NCBI GenBank assembly: GCA_051656645.1
Contig: JBOGCH010000005.1
Location: 120,633-184,632, forward strand
From: JBOGCH01 sp051656645
GTDB taxonomy: Bacteria; Bacteroidota; Bacteroidia; Bacteroidales; Marinifilaceae
Length of the DNA stretch: 64,000 bases
Reading direction: 5' to 3'
The notes beneath the pieces are model-generated. The model was given only the letters and a program-made list of their open reading frames with translations. It was not told the origin of the DNA and ran no database searches. Every line of letters begins with the position of its first letter. Position 1 is the stretch's first letter. Shown piece after piece: positions 59,536 through 64,000 of the stretch. Both the position numbers and the translations under genes were made by a program.

Positions 59536-60288
59536 TTACATTGCGTGCTTAATCCCCATTTTTATCAATATCTTATTTGTTGGGAAAGCTGTCAAAAATC
59601 CGCATAACATAGCAATTTGCATGTAGAACCAAAACTCCCAACTATCTTTCGGAAGTGGATTTCCATCATTGATGGCCCATATAACTATAGCCATCCAACC
59701 GTACATCCCAATTTGCCAACTTGTTAGTGAAAAGAAATCAACTTTTAGTGCCTTTATAACAGTTTTACCAACACTATTATTTGGTTCCATCGGACGCAAT
59801 GAAAGATATTGAAAATAAACACCTATAATTAGGGCTAATAGATAGTCTACTACCCATGATCCGGCAACAAAACTTCCTCCTATAGATATTGGAATCCAAT
59901 AGGTAAACCACTCTCCTATCAAATCCGCAAGCGTACAGCCCGCGCCACAATGTAGTGTAGCTACAGCCACTGCACTAAGAGTAACTTTCTTACTCATGTC
60001 CATATGCATCATGCCCGACATGTCCATTTTCATGTCTTTCATGTCCATACCTTTCATATTAGACATATCCATGCCTTGCATATCCATTTGTTTCTTAACC
60101 TGCTTCTTATGCTTATATCCATAAAACCACAAACCTATCCAACTAGACCACAACATGGTAAGAGGCCAAACCCAATCCATTATTTTCATTCGTTCTCTAT
60201 GGCCATTATAAATAAACCAAAGTACTGCGAAAAAAAATACTATTCCCGACAATACAAAGAAGAACGATACTCCATAAAATCCTAACAT
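59536..60288 (-). CDS. DUF4396 membrane protein with methionine-rich metal-binding-like loop
   Basis: A 250-residue inner-membrane protein. Two N-terminal helices are followed by a soluble loop at residues 68-98 containing 14 Met, 6 Asp and one His in repeats such as MDMQGMDMSNM and KMDMSGMMHMDM. Then comes the DUF4396 domain, with LHCGAGCTLADLIGEW (CxxxC motif near residue 115) and about four more helices. Met-rich loops of this type bind copper(I) or silver in CopC/PcoE-like proteins, and the paired cysteines could be a second site; a copper-handling role is inferred. It converges on holA with a six-base gap. Confidence 0.84.
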   Translation of the reverse strand: MLGFYGVSFFFVLSGIVFFFAVLWFIYNGHRERMKIMDWVWPLTMLWSSWIGLWFYGYKHKKQVKKQMDMQGMDMSNMKGMDMKDMKMDMSGMMHMDMSKKVTLSAVAVATLHCGAGCTLADLIGEWFTYWIPISIGGSFVAGSWVVDYLLALIIGVYFQYLSLRPMEPNNSVGKTVIKALKVDFFSLTSWQIGMYGWMAIVIWAINDGNPLPKDSWEFWFYMQIAMLCGFLTAFPTNKILIKMGIKHAM

Positions 60289-60571
60289 AGCTAATTCATT
60301 ATAAGTTTTATTCCCTAAATACGTAAATCATTATGGCGATGTTTATCATTGAATTTTGATAAAAACAATTTAAGTACATAACAAAAAAATATATCTTGAA
60401 ATTTTCTTCTTTTCATTCGGGTTACTTATATGATATTTGTTTAATATTGTAAACAAATAATTATATTCGCAATTCAATTGTTCATTCTTTTTTTGTCTCG
60501 CTCTAAATTCTGATAGATATAAACGCAGATTGAGAGTATGAATTGTAATCACTAACACCTAAAATACAACA

Positions 60572-62680
60572 ATGGCATTATTAACTATTCTACTATCCTT
60601 AAATTTCTTTTCTGGTGATATTATCCAGCAAGATTCAGTAAAACAAGACTCGATTGCGCAAGTCTTCATGGAAGCGGTAGAGGTAATTGGAAAAGAGTCA
60701 AGTGTATCAATAAAAGACGGGGAAGTATATGTTGATCTACAAGACTATATTAAGAACCCCAATGAGAGCGCATTAGATGTGTTGCGAAGGATTCCCGGAA
60801 TAGAAATTAATGAGCAAACAAGACTTATTACCTATCAAAATTTACCTATCCGCTTTAAACTCAATGGTGTTAATCAGGCCAATATGTACGAGATGCTTAA
60901 AAGTTTGCCGGCCAACTTATTAAAGTTTATGGTGACAAGAAGAGGTGAATTAACAGGTGATAGAGTAGATCCTGAAAATCCGATTCTCGATATTGTACTT
61001 ACCAAGAAACGTCTTGAAGGTTTTATGGGACAACTGGATGGTAGAGCACTAGGGAGCGAGTATGATGGGTATAAATTTGATGGTAATGGAAATATTACCT
61101 TAATGTCAAAGCGCTTTACCATTACATCAAATGAAGTGTTTAGTTATTCCCAAGATTACAAGAAAAGGGAATTTGACTCCATTTCCTATCCTACCAGCGG
61201 TAGTTATTATATCAATGATCGGAGTGTTGATGGGAAGAATAAAAATTTCTCGAACAATATCAATATCAGTTATCTTTCAGAGACATCTCATCAGTTATCT
61301 TTAAATTTTCATAATAGTAAGAAACTTGATAATCCCAATATTAATCAACTCAATTATAGCAAGTCAGGTTTAGATAGTCGTTCGCATCAACTTAATAATC
61401 AAAGCAATGACTATTACTCCGGGAATATAAAGTTTCAAAGTAACCCAGCTAAGAAGTCTAACACTCAACTTAGTTATGGTATTATCTATTATGATCAAAA
61501 TGTAAAGAATATCTATAACAACAAATACTCAGATACAACATTTCATATCATTCAACAACAATTATTCTCAGGTACACAACACCATGCCAATTGGATAACC
61601 ACGTATAGAGGTCTAAAGGATAAGCTAATTATCAATTTTGGTGCTACTGCTAACATTAGTGAAACAAAGTATAATTTAGAGAATCACGACAGGATACAGG
61701 TCCAGACTAAGTATAACGAATATAGTATAATTCCTCAATTGAATCTTACTATTATCCTAGGAAAGAGAAATATAATTACTGCCGCATTGAAGGAAGAGTA
61801 CTCTTTCTATAAACTCTGTGAATACAGTGGGGAACAAATTAAAAATGACTCCTGGATATTTTTACCAACAGTTACGTGGAGATATATGCCTAGCTCAAAT
61901 TATACAAGCACTTTGTATCTACTCACGCATACACAAAGACCTTCCTTTCTAATGCTTTCTCCTAGAAAGGATTATGTTTCGGACAGGTATTTTATATCAG
62001 GTAATCCCAATTTGAAACCTAAAGATGTGTATCAACTAAGCTGGCAACAGATCTGGAAACAGAATATTGTTCTTTCAGTTTCTCTGGTAAAAGAAAAGAA
62101 TACTATTGTTGAGATGTTGGTTTCAGATAATGATATTGTGACACAAACACACATGAATGCCATTGACATTAAAGGTGTTAAATACAATCTTAAAGTCCCT
62201 ATATCTTTTTGTGAGAAAAAGCTGAAAGCAACTTTTACGGCAGATCTAGACCATTATAAAATCTCAAATCTGCGTAACGATTTTACACCCTACCGTCGCA
62301 CTTGTCTACAAGGTTCGGGACAAATAGACATCTCATATCAACCTAACTCCAGATGGTACTTTATGGGGGCATATCACCGTAAGCTGTACACGAGAAGTTA
62401 CTACTCTGATATGCCTTCTTATGAATATTCATATTATTATGCACAATATATATGTGGTAAAAAATATAATACAACCTTCTCTTTAATGGTAACTGATCCG
62501 TTTAACTCAAGTATGGCTAATGATATCAGATACTCCCACAGTGCAATTTCTGTGAATCGTAGGGAGCCAATGTATCGCTCGGTACAGGTAGGTATTTCTT
62601 GGCGATTTAAGGGTGGTAAAGATTTTAACCGTAAGATCAATAACACAGATGCTAATAATGAAATAAATAGATTTAAATAG
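60572..62680 (+). CDS. Outer-membrane beta-barrel protein, TonB-receptor-like (OMP_b-brl_3 type)
   Basis: 702 residues. A short hydrophobic start (ALLTILLSLNFFSG) may be a signal sequence. Residues about 55-150 form a plug-like domain (NESALDVLRRIPGIEINEQT, then GELTGDRVDPENPILDIVL). The rest is a 22-strand-type barrel with many alternating aromatic residues, as in the outer-membrane protein family PF14905, often annotated as TonB-dependent receptor-like. No TonB box or SusD partner is present, and the last strand (VGISWRFKGG) is followed by a 20-residue polar tail. Substrate unknown. Confidence 0.84.
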   Translation: MALLTILLSLNFFSGDIIQQDSVKQDSIAQVFMEAVEVIGKESSVSIKDGEVYVDLQDYIKNPNESALDVLRRIPGIEINEQTRLITYQNLPIRFKLNGVNQANMYEMLKSLPANLLKFMVTRRGELTGDRVDPENPILDIVLTKKRLEGFMGQLDGRALGSEYDGYKFDGNGNITLMSKRFTITSNEVFSYSQDYKKREFDSISYPTSGSYYINDRSVDGKNKNFSNNINISYLSETSHQLSLNFHNSKKLDNPNINQLNYSKSGLDSRSHQLNNQSNDYYSGNIKFQSNPAKKSNTQLSYGIIYYDQNVKNIYNNKYSDTTFHIIQQQLFSGTQHHANWITTYRGLKDKLIINFGATANISETKYNLENHDRIQVQTKYNEYSIIPQLNLTIILGKRNIITAALKEEYSFYKLCEYSGEQIKNDSWIFLPTVTWRYMPSSNYTSTLYLLTHTQRPSFLMLSPRKDYVSDRYFISGNPNLKPKDVYQLSWQQIWKQNIVLSVSLVKEKNTIVEMLVSDNDIVTQTHMNAIDIKGVKYNLKVPISFCEKKLKATFTADLDHYKISNLRNDFTPYRRTCLQGSGQIDISYQPNSRWYFMGAYHRKLYTRSYYSDMPSYEYSYYYAQYICGKKYNTTFSLMVTDPFNSSMANDIRYSHSAISVNRREPMYRSVQVGISWRFKGGKDFNRKINNTDANNEINRFK

Positions 62681-63088
62681 TAGTCAAATGAGCACTTTAT
62701 CTGTGGCTTATATCTTCTCTAAGCCCCAAGAAAATCAACGTTGCAATAAATAATCCTTATTATAAGTGCGCTTATGCTGAACTATCTGTATTTTCGATCA
62801 GTTCTATCCTTTACTAATCCATTAAATCCTTTTGTGAAGCAACAAGCACATTATGAATTGTGAGATTAAATCAATAATATAAATATCACCATTAGAATAA
62901 TGGTGCAGACAACACATACTTGTAAAGCTATCCGCTTTACTATCAAACCCTGAAAAAAGGCTTGAAACCTTTATCGTTTGAATATTGGAAAGGGAAGTAA
63001 TTAGCTTTCTCGTCAATTTGATGTACAATTAATATTATTGTATTCGTACTTCACCTTAAATTCGTTGAAATTACAGTACTAAAAACAA
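62681..63088. other. Gene-free region with two adjacent small hairpins
   Basis: No gene. Two perfect 7-bp hairpins stand 16 bases apart: CACCATT/AATGGTG at 62887-62905 and GTAAAGC/GCTTTAC at 62922-62940. They could be part of a small RNA or the 3' end of the preceding transcript; nothing else was recognised. Confidence 0.35.
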
Positions 63089-63119
63089 TGCGGCAACTGT
63101 TTAAATTACAGTTGCCGCA
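63089..63119 (-). terminator. Terminator after rubrerythrin
   Basis: A perfect 12-bp GC-rich stem (TGCGGCAACTGT, 63089-63100, with 63108-63119) and a seven-base loop, 28 bases past the rubrerythrin stop, followed on the minus strand by TTGTTTTT. Confidence 0.88.
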
Positions 63120-63147
63120 CTATATCACATCAAACCCGAGAATTATA

Positions 63148-63726
63148 CTAATAATTCATGGGTGCTATTTCAAAAAATGCTTTTGGATGCAAACAAGCCG
63201 GACATTTTTCTAGCGCTTTTTTACCAACATGTATGTATCCACATTTGCGACAATACCACATTACTTCACCTTCACGTTCAAATACCATACCCTCTTTTAG
63301 GTTTTTTAGTAAACGTTGATATCTGTCTTCATGTCGCTTCTCAACCTCTGTAATCATCTTAAAAGCTACAGCTACATCTTTAAAGCCTTCGTCATCCGCA
63401 ATGCGTCCAAATTCTGGATATAAATCATGCCATTCTTCATACTCGCCGTCGGCAGCTTCTTTTAAATTTGCTACTGTATCAAGAATAGCACCAGCCGGAT
63501 AGGCTGCTGTGATTTCTACCATGCCACCTTCAAGGAAACTAAAAAAACGCTTAGCATGCGTTTCCTCTTGCATTGCAGTTTCCATAAAAATGCCGGCAAT
63601 TTGCTCATATCCGTCATAACGTGCCACTTTTGAAAAAAAAGTATAACGATTTTTTGCCTGACTCTCGCCGGCAAATGCTTTTAACAGATTTTTCTCTGTT
63701 TCAGTACCTTTAATGCTTCTGCTCAT
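63148..63726 (-). CDS. rbr: Rubrerythrin
   Basis: A 192-residue peroxide reductase of anaerobes. The di-iron domain comes first: the EKNLLKAFAGESQAKNRYTF segment supplies a ligand Glu, MQEETHAKRFF the Glu-x-x-His pair, and ITEVEKRHEDRYQRL the second pair. The C-terminal rubredoxin domain has two Cys pairs, CRKCGYIHVG and CPACLHPKAFFE. The classical domain order contrasts with the reverse rubrerythrin at 29771-30322. Monocistronic, with its own terminator; an ATTATAA half-site lies just before the start. Confidence 0.96.
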   Translation of the reverse strand: MSRSIKGTETEKNLLKAFAGESQAKNRYTFFSKVARYDGYEQIAGIFMETAMQEETHAKRFFSFLEGGMVEITAAYPAGAILDTVANLKEAADGEYEEWHDLYPEFGRIADDEGFKDVAVAFKMITEVEKRHEDRYQRLLKNLKEGMVFEREGEVMWYCRKCGYIHVGKKALEKCPACLHPKAFFEIAPMNY

Positions 63727-63851
63727 AATATTATAAAGTTAAAGTTTACCAACTTAAACGTTTGTATACTACAATAGTTACCATTTTACCTAACATATCA
63801 TGTTTGGTATGGCTAATTCTATCTTTTAATATAGAATACGTTCCAAATTAT

Positions 63852-63941
63852 ATGAAATCAAAATTTACAATCCTCTCTTCTCTACTGTTATCTTTCTTTT
63901 GTATTCTTTTTCCTAACATAGGTTTACATTCAATCAAGTAA
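63852..63941 (+). CDS. Possible 29-residue signal-peptide-like ORF
   Basis: A short frame, MKSKFTILSSLLLSFFCILF followed by PNIGLHSIK and a stop. It has the layout of a signal peptide (basic start, hydrophobic core, polar end) with nothing after it. It could be a tiny membrane peptide, the broken start of a secreted protein, or chance in AT-rich DNA; the remaining 59 bases of the window do not settle it. Confidence 0.2.
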   Translation: MKSKFTILSSLLLSFFCILFPNIGLHSIK

Positions 63942-64000
63942 AAATCTTTCAGGAATTAACACCGGCCTATCTTGTACTCCTCCTTATATCGCCTCCGTGT

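Noticed and set aside
60004..60285. His-rich reading frame (MHHARHVHFHVFHVHTF) that looks like a metal-binding protein
   Set aside because: It is the exact antisense of the ATG-GAC-ATG repeats encoding the Met/Asp-rich loop of the DUF4396 gene; CAT-GTC-CAT is simply their reverse complement.
62822..63028. 68-codon minus-strand frame in the gap before rubrerythrin
   Set aside because: No protein-like composition, contains the two hairpins, and has no promoter box or neighbour suggesting expression.

Overview
The window comes from an AT-rich, obligately or mainly anaerobic Gram-negative bacterium of the phylum Bacteroidota, most likely order Bacteroidales. Four things point there. Many genes have the Bacteroidota -7 promoter box TAnnTTTG rather than a sigma-70 -10 box. 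Several families are typical of the group: DUF5020, DUF3078, a Dps-like DPSL protein, SatD/DUF3307, DUF5009, a Bacteroidetes Rsh and the PurH-MreB order. Classical Shine-Dalgarno sites are scarce. The peroxide defence (reverse rubrerythrin, rubrerythrin, DPSL, AhpC-type peroxiredoxin, PerR) is that of an anaerobe. No rRNA, tRNA, CRISPR array, insertion sequence or prophage was recognised. Most of the window is ordinary chromosome.

Layout. 1-6200: start of mreB, purH, a CPA2-type antiporter, and a xanthine salvage operon (xpt plus permease). 6.2-10 kb: DPSL ferritin, a DUF5020 outer-membrane protein, and an ECF sigma factor overlapping a protein with one inner-membrane helix and a C-terminal outer-membrane barrel (dual-membrane anti-sigma architecture). 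10-13.4 kb: an aminopeptidase P, then a 1.2 kb gene-poor island with a large 11-bp-periodic palindrome and an XRE regulator preceded by an array of TTACAnnTGTAA operators. 13.4-31 kb: housekeeping genes: pyrD-pyrK, uvrA, rpsF-rpsR-rplI, nucleoid protein-mltG, SDR-DUF3078, gyrA-TPR, an MBL hydrolase, a tetrapyrrole-methylase-family enzyme, and perR-reverse rubrerythrin. 31-34.4 kb: guaA, an orphan phosphate butyryltransferase, and a second copy of the 11-bp-periodic palindrome in another gene-free island. 34.4-40 kb: a GmhB-like phosphatase and a four-gene operon of SF1 helicase, umuD, umuC and an ATP-grasp protein.

40-41.4 kb: a SatD-family gene and a DUF3307 membrane-protein gene, preceded by four 28-bp repeats each carrying a 16-bp palindrome. 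SatD shows the pattern of a class III nucleotide-cyclase fold followed by a helix-turn-helix. DUF3307 has paired His/Asp residues in its membrane helices. This is the best candidate here for a poorly described system. 41.4-64 kb: nth, a synthetase-only Rsh, small membrane proteins, a DUF5009 transporter/acetyltransferase-like protein, a SPOR lipoprotein, an S9 peptidase, transketolase, peroxiredoxin, an M60 mucin-peptidase-like lipoprotein, a PAP2 phosphatase, lipA-lipB, holA, a DUF4396 protein with a methionine-rich loop, an outer-membrane barrel receptor-like protein and rubrerythrin.

How genes work together: xpt and the permease take up and salvage xanthine; purH and guaA make purine nucleotides; PyrD/PyrK form the two-subunit dihydroorotate dehydrogenase; LipB/LipA make protein-bound lipoate; PerR probably represses itself and reverse rubrerythrin through a dyad inside a canonical promoter; the ECF sigma factor and its barrel partner probably signal outer-membrane state to transcription. 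Most convergent gene pairs are separated by strong hairpin terminators, several with unusually long perfect stems.
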